64,000 bases of DNA from Rodentibacter haemolyticus (GCF_015356115.1 NZ_CP063056.1:1674001-1738000); one strand, 5' to 3'; positions 1 through 9,344 are shown, counted from the first letter of the stretch. Numbers and translations: made by a program. The notes: a model not told the origin generated them from the letters alone.

Positions 1-625
1 GAGAAATTATCTCAAAACGTTAAAGGGTTAGGACTTGATTTTCAATTTTTTGATGCTGTTTATGGTAAGGATTTGCCTGTATCAGAATTAGAAAAAATAG
101 ATTATGATTTTTATCCCAATAAATTTAATGCTAAAAAACAATTAACATTAGGAGAAATTGGTTGTGCAATGAGCCATATAAAACTGTATGAATATATTGT
201 AGAGAATCAGCTCCAAGAGGTTATTATTTTTGAAGATGATGCGGTAGTTTCACTGTATTTTAAAGAGATTGTTTTAGCTGCATAAGGAAAAATATCTACG
301 AAAAAAGAGATTTTATTTTTAGATCACGGCAAAGCAAAAATTTATCCATTTATGAGAAATTTGCCTGAACGCTATCGTCTCGCAAAATATAGATCGCCCT
401 CAAAAAACTCTAAACGTAGTATTATTCGTACAACAGCTTATCTAATTACTTATAATGGAGCTAAAAAATTTATTAAAATATGCTTATCCAATAAGAATGC
501 CATCAGACTTCTTAACTGGGTTATTACAAATGACAGGAATCAATGCTTACGGTATTGAGCCTACCTGTGTGTTTGGTGGCGTTGAATCAGAAATAGATAA
601 AATTGAAAACCGATATAACGATTAA
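1..625 (+). pseudogene. LOS glycosyltransferase family 25, broken and 5'-truncated by the window edge
   Basis: Reading from base 1 gives a GT25 (Lic2A/LgtB-like) lipooligosaccharide galactosyltransferase with the family segment GEIGCAMSHIKLYEYIVENQ followed by the acidic FEDDA motif. The frame hits a TAA at 283-285. The same frame continues with family-like sequence (FLDHGKAKIYPF) to about 475. There an extra A in the run at 474-477 shifts the frame, and matching sequence (PIRMPSDFLTGLLQMTG, then YGIEPTCVFGG) resumes in frame 2 to a stop at 623-625. One nonsense and one frameshift lesion make this a likely pseudogene. The start lies outside the window, so a 5' repeat tract, common in such genes, cannot be checked. 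The next gene starts 6 bases after the stop. Confidence 0.85.
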
Positions 626-631
626 TTTGCA

Positions 632-1669
632 ATGAATTTTAAATCTAAACTTAGAGAAATTAGAATTAAATTAGGAAAATTTTTCCTAGATAGAAAAATA
701 TCTCAAAATTTGACCACACTTGAACCCCAAAAAATACTTTTTTTAAGACAAGATGGAAAAATTGGGGATTATATTGTGAGTTCATTTATTTTCCGAGAAA
801 TAAAAAAGTATAATAGTAATATTCAGATTGGTATTATTTGTACAAGGCAAAATTCTTATTTATTTGAGCAAAACCCTTACATAGATGAACTCTACCTTGT
901 CAAAAAACGTTCTATTGTTGATTGTATTCGACAAGGATTAAAATTACGTCAAGAAAACTATGACGTTGTAATTGATCCTACACTTTCTATTAGAAATCGG
1001 GATCTCCTATTATTACGTTTAGTTAAGGCAAAGATTTATGTGGGCTATCAAAAACAACAATATAAATTATTTAATTATAATATTGATGAAGAATATATAC
1101 ATTTTTCTACTATTTACCGTTTAGTATTAGAAAAAATTAATATACCTTGTCAGGATAACTCTTATGATATCCCTTGTAATAAAAAAGCTGAAAATAAAAT
1201 TAAGCGTTTTTTACAAAGTAATAATATTAAAGATTATATTGCATTAAATTTCTTCGGTGCGGGAAAAAATAGAAAATTTAGTGATGAAAATATTTTAAAT
1301 TGGATAGAATATATTTGCCATAATAGCCATTTACCAATAATATTACTCTCTTATCCTGCAGTTACAGAAAAACTAAATGTAACAATAAAAGCACTTGATA
1401 ATGTTTTTTTATTAGAAAATACAGAAAATATTTTTGATAATATTGAGCTTATTCGTTTATCTAATTTAGTTATTTCTCCTGATACTTCAATCGTTCATAT
1501 TGCTTCAGGTTTAAATAAACCAATGATTGCATTATATAGCAATGATGAGGTCAATTTTTCCCATTGGCATCCTAATAGCAAAAATTTATTATATTTATTA
1601 CGTTATGAGCTAAATATTAATGAAATTGTTCCCAATAAAATTGAAAAATCGTGGTTAAACCTGAAATAA
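632..1669 (+). CDS. glycosyltransferase family 9 (heptosyltransferase-like) protein
   Basis: This 345-residue protein has the GT9 heptosyltransferase layout. The N-terminal Rossmann half opens with ILFLRQDGKIGDYIVSS (residues about 35-51), matching the family's R-x-D-x-x-GD pattern. The C-terminal nucleotide-sugar half ends with SPDTSIVHIASGLNKP, the family's SPDTG-x-x-H-x-A-A motif. The predicted role is transfer of a heptose or related sugar onto lipooligosaccharide in the cytoplasm. It follows the broken GT25 gene by 6 bases and has no clear Shine-Dalgarno, so it may have been translationally coupled to it. Both genes are more AT-rich than the conserved genes to the right, as is usual for surface glycan loci. 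The acceptor and sugar cannot be read from sequence. Confidence 0.75.
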   Translation: MNFKSKLREIRIKLGKFFLDRKISQNLTTLEPQKILFLRQDGKIGDYIVSSFIFREIKKYNSNIQIGIICTRQNSYLFEQNPYIDELYLVKKRSIVDCIRQGLKLRQENYDVVIDPTLSIRNRDLLLLRLVKAKIYVGYQKQQYKLFNYNIDEEYIHFSTIYRLVLEKINIPCQDNSYDIPCNKKAENKIKRFLQSNNIKDYIALNFFGAGKNRKFSDENILNWIEYICHNSHLPIILLSYPAVTEKLNVTIKALDNVFLLENTENIFDNIELIRLSNLVISPDTSIVHIASGLNKPMIALYSNDEVNFSHWHPNSKNLLYLLRYELNINEIVPNKIEKSWLNLK

Positions 1670-1809
1670 ATTTAGGGCTAATTTACTTCAATCCTCTATT
1701 TTTTAATCCATACTTCTTGGTATTCTCAAAATAGCAACCCGGACAATTTTTTATTCATAATACCTTGTACTATAATCCTCCAAGCCATTTTGGCTACTAT
1801 GCCAAATAT

Positions 1810-1843
1810 AAAGGGAAACCCAATTAGGCGTTTCCCTTTTTAA
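1810..1843. terminator. bidirectional terminator between GT9 gene and tyrP
   Basis: AAAGGGAAAC (1810-1819) pairs with GTTTCCCTTT (1830-1839) and is followed by T residues on the plus strand, with A residues before it serving the minus strand. It lies between two convergent genes. The rest of 1670-1873 shows no gene. Confidence 0.7.
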
Positions 1844-1873
1844 TACTAAAAACCTTCTGAAATCAACCGCACT

Positions 1874-3094
1874 TTAGCCTGCAACAGCCGGTAAATAGCC
1901 TGTTTGAATTAAGAAGGGGATGATCATAATCGCTATGCCGACGATTAATGCTATGACTAATGTGGCATTTCCGCCGATAACGCGGTAAGGAAGATTAGGA
2001 TTTGTTTGACGGGTACGCCATGCCAGACCGATTGGTAAGATTAAGCAATAGAAAGCGCAGAGCAAACCGGCATAACTTAATGCGGTGATAAAACCTTCCG
2101 GATAGAATAGTGCAAAGACTAAAGGCGGAAGAAATGCTGCAACGGTAAGTGAAAGACGATTATTCGGTAGGTGATAACGTTTAAATAAATCACCTAATCC
2201 TTCAAATACACCTAACATAACGCCGAGAAATGAGGTGATTAAGGCAAGTGAAGAAAAAATGCGTACGATTTCACCTAATAGGTTAGAACCTGTGATTTCA
2301 CGTACGGCATTTACTAAGCCGTTTAATGTCGGATCCGCTTGTAAAATACGAATAAATTCACTTTGACTTAACACGCCGTGGGTCGCCAGTTGCCATACTA
2401 AATAGGCGGCAAGTGGAATTGCTGTGCCGATTAAGATTGCACGGCGGAATTTTTCAACACTTCCCCCTAAGTAGCTATTCACACTTGCCATAATGACGTG
2501 GAACCCAAAGGAAGTGAAGAAAATAGGGGCGGCGGATATGACAAAAGCATAATTCAGCGGCAATGCCATTAAGTTGTCCGTTGCCACTTTTGGCAGCATC
2601 ATAAATAGTACGAAAGCAAAGGCGATTAATTTGCCGATAAATAAAAGGCGGGTAATGCCGTCCACACCTTTTGTGCCGATAACGACAAAGGAACCGAGTA
2701 CGACAGTAAAGACAATAATAGCTGTTTTAAGAGAAATCGCTTCCATTCCGAAAGCGGTCGGTAAGCCTGAAAGTAATGATCCTCCTCCTGTAATATAGGC
2801 GGCGGAAAGTGCATAAAGTAAGATTAATAGGCTTAATGTGGAAAGCACCCGTCCCGGCACACCGAAGTATTTTTCCGCCAATGTAGCAACACCGTCATCA
2901 AGTTGATCAGCCGTTTGGTACACTTCAACAAAAAGTAAACCGCTATAAACAAGCAGCATCCAAAGTCCAACAAGTAATAGTACGGTATAGCCGAATCCCA
3001 TTCCTGCGGAAGTTAAAGGCATTGCAAGCATACCCGCACCGATTGTTGTACCGGCAATAATCAAGGCACTCCCAAAGGTTTTGTTTTTTAGCAT
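1874..3094 (-). CDS. tyrP: TyrP-family aromatic amino acid permease (copy 1)
   Basis: This 406-residue inner-membrane protein of the hydroxy/aromatic amino acid permease family (TyrP/Mtr) should import tyrosine or another aromatic amino acid with protons. The N-terminal IAGTTIGAGMLAMPLTSAG (residues 13-31) is the family signature. About eleven hydrophobic segments follow, including FFTSFGFHVIMASV in the middle and VFALFYPEGFITALSYAG near the end. ATG at 3094 follows AAGGA. A second paralogue of almost the same length lies at 9401-10603 on the same strand. The exact substrate, tyrosine rather than tryptophan, rests on family resemblance. A Hin-type uptake signal overlaps its 3' side (about 1869). 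Confidence 0.85.
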   Translation of the reverse strand: MLKNKTFGSALIIAGTTIGAGMLAMPLTSAGMGFGYTVLLLVGLWMLLVYSGLLFVEVYQTADQLDDGVATLAEKYFGVPGRVLSTLSLLILLYALSAAYITGGGSLLSGLPTAFGMEAISLKTAIIVFTVVLGSFVVIGTKGVDGITRLLFIGKLIAFAFVLFMMLPKVATDNLMALPLNYAFVISAAPIFFTSFGFHVIMASVNSYLGGSVEKFRRAILIGTAIPLAAYLVWQLATHGVLSQSEFIRILQADPTLNGLVNAVREITGSNLLGEIVRIFSSLALITSFLGVMLGVFEGLGDLFKRYHLPNNRLSLTVAAFLPPLVFALFYPEGFITALSYAGLLCAFYCLILPIGLAWRTRQTNPNLPYRVIGGNATLVIALIVGIAIMIIPFLIQTGYLPAVAG

Positions 3095-3139
3095 AAAATT
3101 GTCCTTATGTTGTGTGTTGTGTTTGAATTAAAAATAGCG

Positions 3140-3721
3140 TTAAATTAGACCGCACTTTTCTTTGTAATGATAGCGGCAAACGGAGAGATAGGAGTCATTT
3201 CCGCCAATTTGGATTTGTTCTCCTTCTTTAATAACTTCACCTTTTTCATTAAGGCGAAGTACAAAATTCGCTTTACGTCCACAATAGCAAATGGTTTTTA
3301 GTTCTTCCAATTGATCCGCCCAGGCGAGTAGATATTTACTGCCTTCAAAGAGTTCGGCTTGGAAATCGGTACGTAAACCGTAGCACAGTACGGGGATATT
3401 CAATTTATCAACCACATCAGTCAGCTGATATACTTGCCGTTTGGTTAGGAATTGAGCTTCGTCCACCAGTATGCAATGGATCTTTTCTTGTTGTAAGTGT
3501 TGGTTGATTTCATCAAATAAATTGGTATCGGCGTTGAATAAATTGGCTTCTTGAGAAATACCAATACGAGAGGTAACTTTTCCAACACCAAAACGATCGT
3601 CAATCGCAGCGGTATAAACCATCGTGTTCATATTGCGTTCGCGATAGTTATAAGAGGATTGCAGCAAGGTTGTGGATTTACCCGCATTCATTGTGGAATG
3701 ATAAAAATACAACTTTGCCAT
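3140..3721 (-). CDS. tdk: thymidine kinase
   Basis: This 193-residue type II thymidine kinase phosphorylates thymidine with ATP in pyrimidine salvage. Visible motifs are the P-loop at residues 8-17 (STMNAGKSTT), the Walker-B-like ILVDEAQFL, and a structural zinc site made by CYCGRK plus the C-terminal CRYHYKEKC. Length is normal for the bacterial enzyme. Its ATG overlaps the stop of the upstream 77-codon gene (TAATG arrangement at 3719-3723) with no strong Shine-Dalgarno, which suggests translational coupling. It is followed by the tyrP permease, the order known from H. influenzae. Confidence 0.95.
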   Translation of the reverse strand: MAKLYFYHSTMNAGKSTTLLQSSYNYRERNMNTMVYTAAIDDRFGVGKVTSRIGISQEANLFNADTNLFDEINQHLQQEKIHCILVDEAQFLTKRQVYQLTDVVDKLNIPVLCYGLRTDFQAELFEGSKYLLAWADQLEELKTICYCGRKANFVLRLNEKGEVIKEGEQIQIGGNDSYLSVCRYHYKEKCGLI

Positions 3722-3954
3722 TATTTATTGATCCATTTCCAAACGTGATAAGCGATAAATCCTGTGATCGGAGGCAATGCGGAAAGCAAAAATGCCCCGT
3801 AAGTCGTGCCGCCTCCGATCTGTTGTCCGGCTAAAGTCAGTAGATTGACAATTTCATCGCTTGGGGTGCTGAAAATCCAAACACCAATCACGATTAATAC
3901 GATAAAGCAGGCGATACCGGCGGCACGCATTGCTTGAAATTTGGCATCTTTCAT
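3721..3954 (-). CDS. small two-helix membrane protein, unknown function
   Basis: This 77-residue protein has two clear hydrophobic segments: residues about 11-29 (GIACFIVLIVIGVWIF) and about 52-70, separated by a short glycine-rich loop, with a basic C-terminus (HVWKWINK). ATG at 3954 follows AAGGA at a good distance, and the gene fits tightly between tsaD (15 bases upstream) and tdk (1-base overlap), so it is very probably real. I do not recognise the family. The operon position does not reveal a role in thymidine salvage or tRNA modification. Confidence 0.75.
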   Translation of the reverse strand: MKDAKFQAMRAAGIACFIVLIVIGVWIFSTPSDEIVNLLTLAGQQIGGGTTYGAFLLSALPPITGFIAYHVWKWINK

Positions 3955-3968
3955 TTTTATTCCTTAAC

Positions 3969-4997
3969 TTAAATTGTAGGGAGCTCTGTCATTGGCCAAC
4001 GTGGTTTTACTTCAATTGCTAATTCGGAATGTTGACCTTGTTTTAAACGTAAAAAACCTGTGTAAGCAATCATTGCGCCATTATCGGTGCAAAATTGTGG
4101 CGGTGGATAAAAAACTTCGCCACCCAAATTTTTCATCATTTGAGCTAAGGTTTCACGTAATTTTTTATTGGCACTCACTCCACCGGCAATGACTAGACGT
4201 TTATAACCGCTTTCTTTTAAAGCGCGTTTACATTTGATTGCAAGGGTGTCGATTACCGCATCTTGGAAAGCATAAGCAATATCGGCTTTGGTTTGTTCGG
4301 TTAATTTGCCTTCTGTTTTGATGGCTTGATTCACGGTGTTGGCTGCAAAGGTTTTTAAACCCGAAAAACTGAAATCAAGCCCCGGTCTATCCGTCATTGG
4401 TCGTGGAAAAGTAAAACGGTTCGGTGAACCTTTTTCGGCAAGACGGGAGAGGGCGGCCCCTCCGGGGTAATCTAATCCAAGCAGCTTTGCCGTTTTATCG
4501 AAGGCTTCACCGGCGGCATCGTCAATCGATTCACCAATGACTTCATATTTTCCCACGGCATCTACACGTACCAATTGAGTATGTCCGCCGGATACCAGTA
4601 GTGCAATAAAAGGAAAGTGCGGTCGATTTTCTGCAAGCATTGGGGCAAGTAAATGCCCCTCCATATGGTGAATACCGATCGCCGGCACATTCCACGCATA
4701 AGCAAGCGCGCGTGCAATGGTTGAACCGACCAATAATGCACCGACAAGCCCGGGACCACTGGTGTAAGCCACTCCGTCAATATCTTTGGCGGTAAGGTTC
4801 GCTTCTTTCAGTGCCGCCTGAATTAACGGTGCTGTTTTGCGAATATGATCGCGTGAAGCAAGCTCCGGTACAACGCCACCGTAATCTGCGTGCAATGCTA
4901 TTTGAGTATAAAGCTGGTTGGCAACCAAGCCTTTTTTTTCATCATAAATTGCCACACCCGTTTCATCACACGAGGTTTCAATTCCTAAGATTTTCAT
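3969..4997 (-). CDS. tsaD: tRNA N6-adenosine threonylcarbamoyltransferase TsaD
   Basis: TsaD (older names Gcp, YgjD) works with TsaB and TsaE to transfer the threonylcarbamoyl group to A37 of ANN-decoding tRNAs. The N-terminal MKILGIETSCDETG, the metal-binding HHMEGH histidines (from about residue 110), LVSGGHTQL, and the C-terminal GGVSANKKLR with CTDNGAMIAYTG are all diagnostic. I place the start at the ATG at 4997 (342 residues), which begins exactly at the conserved MKILGIE and has a GAGAA element upstream. A TTG at 5009 would add four residues. It is transcribed divergently from rpsU. Confidence 0.95.
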   Translation of the reverse strand: MKILGIETSCDETGVAIYDEKKGLVANQLYTQIALHADYGGVVPELASRDHIRKTAPLIQAALKEANLTAKDIDGVAYTSGPGLVGALLVGSTIARALAYAWNVPAIGIHHMEGHLLAPMLAENRPHFPFIALLVSGGHTQLVRVDAVGKYEVIGESIDDAAGEAFDKTAKLLGLDYPGGAALSRLAEKGSPNRFTFPRPMTDRPGLDFSFSGLKTFAANTVNQAIKTEGKLTEQTKADIAYAFQDAVIDTLAIKCKRALKESGYKRLVIAGGVSANKKLRETLAQMMKNLGGEVFYPPPQFCTDNGAMIAYTGFLRLKQGQHSELAIEVKPRWPMTELPTI

Positions 4998-5149
4998 TGA
5001 TTTTCTCAATTTTGTTTCTAAAATAAGGCGCGATTTTACCTTGTTTACTCGGTTTTAACCAGTTGAAACCGTAAATATTAAGGCTAATTACGCATTCTCT
5101 CCTTTACTTTTGCCCTAAAAGTAGATTAGAATTGCGACCTTTGTTGAAT

Positions 5150-5177
5150 TTGCCATCTTTATTGGCATAGATAAAAT
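5150..5177 (+). promoter_or_regulatory. candidate sigma-70 promoter for rpsU-dnaG-rpoD
   Basis: TTGCCA (5150-5155) and TAAAAT (5172-5177) are separated by 16 bases, about 45 bases upstream of the rpsU ATG. A GAGGTGA ribosome-binding site follows at about 5207. This is the only good -35/-10 pair I see in the 210-base divergent gap between tsaD and rpsU. Confidence 0.45.
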
Positions 5178-5220
5178 TTTTAAATTGCAATTAAATTAAA
5201 CTCATTGAGGTGATTGGCTT

Positions 5221-5436
5221 ATGCCTGTAATTAAAGTACGTGAAAACGAATCATTTGACGTAGCTTTACGTCGTTTCAAACGCTCTTGCGAAAAAGCCGG
5301 TATTTTGGCAGAAGTTCGCGCTCGTGAATTCTACGAAAAACCAACTACAATCCGTAAACGTGAAAATGCAACGCTTGCGAAACGTCACGCTAAACGCAAC
5401 GCTCGCGAAAATGCGCGTAATACCCGTTTATACTAA
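5221..5436 (+). CDS. rpsU: 30S ribosomal protein S21
   Basis: S21 (bS21) is 70 residues here, very basic in its C-terminal half (KRHAKRNARENARNTRLY), and opens with the conserved MPVIKVRENESFD. It is part of the 30S subunit near the mRNA exit site and supports initiation. It is the first gene of the classical macromolecular synthesis operon rpsU-dnaG-rpoD, which joins translation, replication priming and transcription. A hairpin in the gap to dnaG probably lowers expression of the downstream genes relative to rpsU. Confidence 0.97.
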   Translation: MPVIKVRENESFDVALRRFKRSCEKAGILAEVRAREFYEKPTTIRKRENATLAKRHAKRNARENARNTRLY

Positions 5437-5466
5437 TTTGTAGTATTTTCTAACTCGAGTTTATAC

Positions 5467-5496
5467 AAACCGTGGTTCCTTTGGTATCACGGTTTT
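5467..5496 (+). terminator. partial terminator/attenuator between rpsU and dnaG
   Basis: AAACCGTG (5467-5474) pairs with CACGGTTT (5488-5495), followed by a short, interrupted T stretch. In E. coli a terminator at the same place reduces dnaG expression relative to rpsU. The weak T run here fits a leaky terminator. Function is inferred from position and structure. Confidence 0.5.
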
Positions 5497-5559
5497 GTTG
5501 CTTTAAAATTCACATCAAAATAACCGCACTTTCACCGTCATATCTAGGAGGCAAAGGCA

Positions 5560-7338
5560 ATGAAAGGCTTAATTCCACGCCCGTTTATTGATGATTTGCT
5601 GACAAAATCCAATATTATTGATGTGATCAATTCGCGTGTGAAGCTCAAAAAAGCAGGGCGGGATTATCAAGCCTGTTGCCCTTTTCACCACGAAAAAACA
5701 CCTTCTTTCACGGTGAGTGAAAAAAAACAGTTTTACCATTGCTTCGGTTGTGGTGCACACGGTAATGCCATTTCTTTTTTAATGGATTATGACAAACTTG
5801 AATTTGTTGAGGCGATTGAAGAGCTTGCAGCAATGGCAGGGTTGGAAGTGCCTTATGAAAAAAGGGCGAATAATAGTGGAAAACCGCAAGCCAGCTATCA
5901 AACAAAGCGTAATTTGTATGAACTAATGCAATCAATCGCTTCGTTTTATCAAACTCAGTTGCCTTTGAATGTACCGGCACAAAGCTATGTACGACAGCGG
6001 GGACTTTCAGCGGAAATTATTGCCCGTTTCCAAATCGGTTTCGTACCAAATGCGATGGATACGATATTACGCAAGTTTGGCGTAAACCGTGAAGAACAAC
6101 AAAAGTTGTTTGACCTCGGTATGCTTTCGCGCAACGAACGTGGAAATATTTACGATAAATTCCGTCATCGGATTATGTTTCCTATTCGGGATAAACGTGG
6201 ACGCACGGTTGCATTCGGCGGACGTGTATTGGGTGATGAAAAACCGAAATATTTAAATTCACCGGAAACCGTTACTTATCACAAGGGGAGCGAACTTTAC
6301 GGCTTATATGAAGCCTTACAAGCAAACGATGAACCGGCTAGATTGCTTGTGGTTGAAGGTTATATGGACGTGGTGGCATTGGCACAATTCGGTGTGGATT
6401 ATGCCGTCGCCTCTCTTGGTACTTCAACGACTTCGGAGCAAATTCAGCTTCTTTTCCGTTCTACCGAACAAGTGATTTGCTGTTATGATGGTGATCGTGC
6501 AGGGAGAGATGCTGCATGGCGTGCTTTGGAAAATGCTTTACCTTATTTGGAAGACGGTCGGCAAATTAAATTTATTTTCTTACCCGATGGGGAAGATCCC
6601 GATACTTATATTCGCCGATACGGCAAAGAAAAATTTGAAGAATATATTGAAAGTGCGCAATCACTGTCTGAATTTCTCTTTGCGCATTTAAGTCCTCAAG
6701 TGGATTTTTCCACAAAAGAGGGGCGAGGCAAATTGGTTGCTCTTGCCGCCCCCTTAATTCAACAAATTCCGGGTAACGCTTTGCGTTTGTCATTGCGTAA
6801 TACTTTAGCGCAAAAACTGGGGATCTTTGATGAATCACAGTTAGAAAGCCTTATTCCAAAACAATCTGGGAACAAGCTATCTACAGGTGCCGATGCTCAG
6901 CCTAAAATGAAACAAACACCGATGCGGGTGGTTATTTCGCTACTTTTGCAAAACACGCACTTGGTGAATCGTATTACAGAAGCCGGGCTTATGGCGTTGC
7001 GGGCAGAGGCTGGCTACGATTTATTGGAAAAATTGACCGCACTTTGTCGTGAACGCGAGGGCATCACCACCGGACAAATTTTAGAATATTTTCGTGATAC
7101 GGAATATAGTCGCCCCCTTGAAATTCTTGCAACTTGGGAGCATTTACTGGACGATACCGAAATTATCAATGCTTTTTCACAAAATTATCGCCGATTGAAT
7201 ATTCAAGCCATTGAGCGCGATATTGAAATGCTCATTGCTAAAGAACGATCAGCAGGATTAACAGAGCAGGAAAGACAAGTGCTTGTTATGCTGATTACCA
7301 GCAAAGAAGAACAGAAAAAACAGTTAGTTAATCCATAG
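5560..7338 (+). CDS. dnaG: DNA primase
   Basis: DnaG (592 residues) makes RNA primers for replication. The N-terminal CHC2 zinc-binding domain is complete: CCPFHHEKTPSF with HCFGCGAHGN (residues about 40-66). A central Toprim domain has the acidic motif LVVEGYMDVVALAQFGV and the CYDGDRAGRDA loop that binds metal. A C-terminal helical region of about 150 residues should contact the DnaB helicase. The start is the ATG after CTAGGAGG at 5545-5552. Length is normal. A Hin-type uptake signal lies in frame around 7037 (encoding LTAL), an example of coding sequence tolerating these signals. Confidence 0.97.
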   Translation: MKGLIPRPFIDDLLTKSNIIDVINSRVKLKKAGRDYQACCPFHHEKTPSFTVSEKKQFYHCFGCGAHGNAISFLMDYDKLEFVEAIEELAAMAGLEVPYEKRANNSGKPQASYQTKRNLYELMQSIASFYQTQLPLNVPAQSYVRQRGLSAEIIARFQIGFVPNAMDTILRKFGVNREEQQKLFDLGMLSRNERGNIYDKFRHRIMFPIRDKRGRTVAFGGRVLGDEKPKYLNSPETVTYHKGSELYGLYEALQANDEPARLLVVEGYMDVVALAQFGVDYAVASLGTSTTSEQIQLLFRSTEQVICCYDGDRAGRDAAWRALENALPYLEDGRQIKFIFLPDGEDPDTYIRRYGKEKFEEYIESAQSLSEFLFAHLSPQVDFSTKEGRGKLVALAAPLIQQIPGNALRLSLRNTLAQKLGIFDESQLESLIPKQSGNKLSTGADAQPKMKQTPMRVVISLLLQNTHLVNRITEAGLMALRAEAGYDLLEKLTALCREREGITTGQILEYFRDTEYSRPLEILATWEHLLDDTEIINAFSQNYRRLNIQAIERDIEMLIAKERSAGLTEQERQVLVMLITSKEEQKKQLVNP

Positions 7339-7409
7339 CAACAATGATAAAATCTTTCGCTCAAAGCGAAAAATTTATCTTCACAAATTAACGCGACACG
7401 GGTATAAAA

Positions 7410-9296
7410 ATGGAACAAAATCAACAATCTACCGCTGAACAATATTCAGAGCAAATTGAACAACTGATGGAATTGGGACGTACGCAGGGTTATTTAACTT
7501 ATGCTGAAATCAATGACTTACTTCCGGAAGATGTCATCGATCCGGAATACTACGATAAGCTCCTGCAAACGTTGCAAAATGATGCGGGTATTCCGGTGTT
7601 AGATGAAGCTCCGGAAAGCGATGATATGATGTTAAACGAGACGATTCCGGATGAAGATGCAGTAGAAGAAGCGACTCAAATTCTTTCTAATGTTGAATCT
7701 GAAATCGGTCGTACAACGGATCCGGTGCGGATGTATATGCGTGAAATGGGTACCGTTGATTTGCTTACTCGTGAAGATGAAATCAGTATCGCTAAACGTA
7801 TTGAAGAAGGGATTGATGAAGTTCAAACCTCCATTGCCGCTTATCCGGAAGCCTTAAGCGATTTAATCGCGCAATATGAACAAGTTGAGGAAGGTAACGT
7901 TCGTTTAGCCGATCTGATCACAGGTTTTGTTGATCCGAATGTCGTTTCAGAGGAAGAGGCGGAATTATCCGATGATTTTGATGAAGATGACGAAGAGCTT
8001 GATTCTGCGGCGGATGTAGATGATAACGAAAATGAAGAAGAGGATAGTGAATCGGGTTCTGACGACAGTGGAGATTCTGATAATAGTATCGATCCTGAAG
8101 TCGCCCGTGAGAAATTCACTCAGTTGAAAGATCAACATATCAAGACCCTTGAAGCGATTGAAAAACATGGTCGTGATCATAAAAAAGCGCAAGCGCAGAT
8201 CGTCTTATTAGGTGAGGTTTTTAAACAGTTCCGCCTTGTTCCAAAGCAATTTGATGTGCTTGTGTTATCAATGAAAAATATGATGAAGCGTGTTCGTGGT
8301 GAAGAGCGTCAGCTACAAAAAGTATTGATTGATATTGCCGGTATGCCGAAGGACGAATTTGAAGTTCTGATTAATAAATACGGTAGTAACGATGCTTGGT
8401 TAGACAAAGCGCTTAAATCCAGCAAACCTTGGGCTAAGCGTTTACCGAAATATGAGGAGCGGATTCGTCAGGCCATTGCGAATTTAGTTGTCTTTGAACA
8501 ACATTCAAAGTTAACCGTTCAACAAATGCGGGCTATTTGTGATGCGGTGGCACGAGGCGAACAAAAAGCCCGCCGTGCGAAAAAAGAAATGGTGGAAGCG
8601 AATTTACGTTTGGTGATTTCTATTGCCAAAAAATACACAAACCGAGGTTTACAATTCTTAGATTTAATCCAAGAAGGTAATATCGGCTTAATGAAAGCGG
8701 TGGATAAATTTGAATATCGCCGCGGCTATAAATTCTCTACTTATGCAACTTGGTGGATTCGTCAGGCAATTACACGTTCCATTGCCGATCAAGCCCGCAC
8801 TATTCGTATTCCGGTTCATATGATTGAAACGATTAACAAATTAAATCGAATTTCTCGTCAAATGTTGCAAGAAATGGGGCGTGAAGCCACTCCGGAAGAA
8901 CTGGCGGAACGTATGGGAATGCCGGAGGATAAAATCCGTAAGGTGCTAAAAATTGCGAAAGAACCTATTTCAATGGAAACCCCTGTCGGCGATGACGATG
9001 ATTCGCATTTAGGGGATTTTATTGAAGATAGCACACTTGAATTGCCGTTAGACTCAGCCACGGCACAAAGTCTGAAAGCGGCAACTCACGAAGTGTTGGA
9101 AGGATTAACCCCACGTGAGGCAAAAGTGTTACGTATGCGTTTCGGTATTGATATGAATACGGATCACACCCTTGAGGAAGTGGGAAAACAATTTGATGTA
9201 ACGCGTGAACGTATTCGTCAGATTGAAGCAAAAGCCTTACGCAAACTTCGTCATCCAAGTCGCTCGGAAACATTGCGCAGTTTCTTGGATGATTAA
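7410..9296 (+). CDS. rpoD: RNA polymerase sigma factor RpoD (sigma-70)
   Basis: This is the primary sigma factor, 628 residues. Region 1.1 occupies about residues 1-95. Region 1.2 begins with DPVRMYMREMGTVDLLTRE. A strongly acidic insertion lies at about 185-235 (for example SDDFDEDDEEL). Region 2 contains FSTYATWWIRQAITRSIADQ and region 3 HMIETINKLNRISRQ. Region 4.2 carries the helix-turn-helix TLEEVGKQFDVTRERIRQIE that reads the -35 element. Sequence and length match gammaproteobacterial RpoD. It ends the macromolecular synthesis operon and is followed by a good terminator. Confidence 0.97.
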   Translation: MEQNQQSTAEQYSEQIEQLMELGRTQGYLTYAEINDLLPEDVIDPEYYDKLLQTLQNDAGIPVLDEAPESDDMMLNETIPDEDAVEEATQILSNVESEIGRTTDPVRMYMREMGTVDLLTREDEISIAKRIEEGIDEVQTSIAAYPEALSDLIAQYEQVEEGNVRLADLITGFVDPNVVSEEEAELSDDFDEDDEELDSAADVDDNENEEEDSESGSDDSGDSDNSIDPEVAREKFTQLKDQHIKTLEAIEKHGRDHKKAQAQIVLLGEVFKQFRLVPKQFDVLVLSMKNMMKRVRGEERQLQKVLIDIAGMPKDEFEVLINKYGSNDAWLDKALKSSKPWAKRLPKYEERIRQAIANLVVFEQHSKLTVQQMRAICDAVARGEQKARRAKKEMVEANLRLVISIAKKYTNRGLQFLDLIQEGNIGLMKAVDKFEYRRGYKFSTYATWWIRQAITRSIADQARTIRIPVHMIETINKLNRISRQMLQEMGREATPEELAERMGMPEDKIRKVLKIAKEPISMETPVGDDDDSHLGDFIEDSTLELPLDSATAQSLKAATHEVLEGLTPREAKVLRMRFGIDMNTDHTLEEVGKQFDVTRERIRQIEAKALRKLRHPSRSETLRSFLDD

Positions 9297-9311
9297 TTAA
9301 ATTGTAAAAAC

Positions 9312-9344
9312 AAAAAGGATAACCGAGGGTTATCCTTTTATTTT
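9312..9344 (+). terminator. Rho-independent terminator after rpoD
   Basis: AAAAGGATAACC and GGTTATCCTTTT form a 12-base stem with a GAG-type loop, followed by TATTTT. It sits 15 bases after the rpoD stop. An inverted uptake-signal pair (ACCGCAC/GTGCGGT, 9361-9380) lies next to it and may help end the convergent tyrP transcript. Confidence 0.8.

Noticed and set aside
5569..5980. Minus-strand open frames opposite dnaG
   Set aside because: They are antisense to a strongly conserved gene and have no ribosome-binding site or recognisable family sequence.
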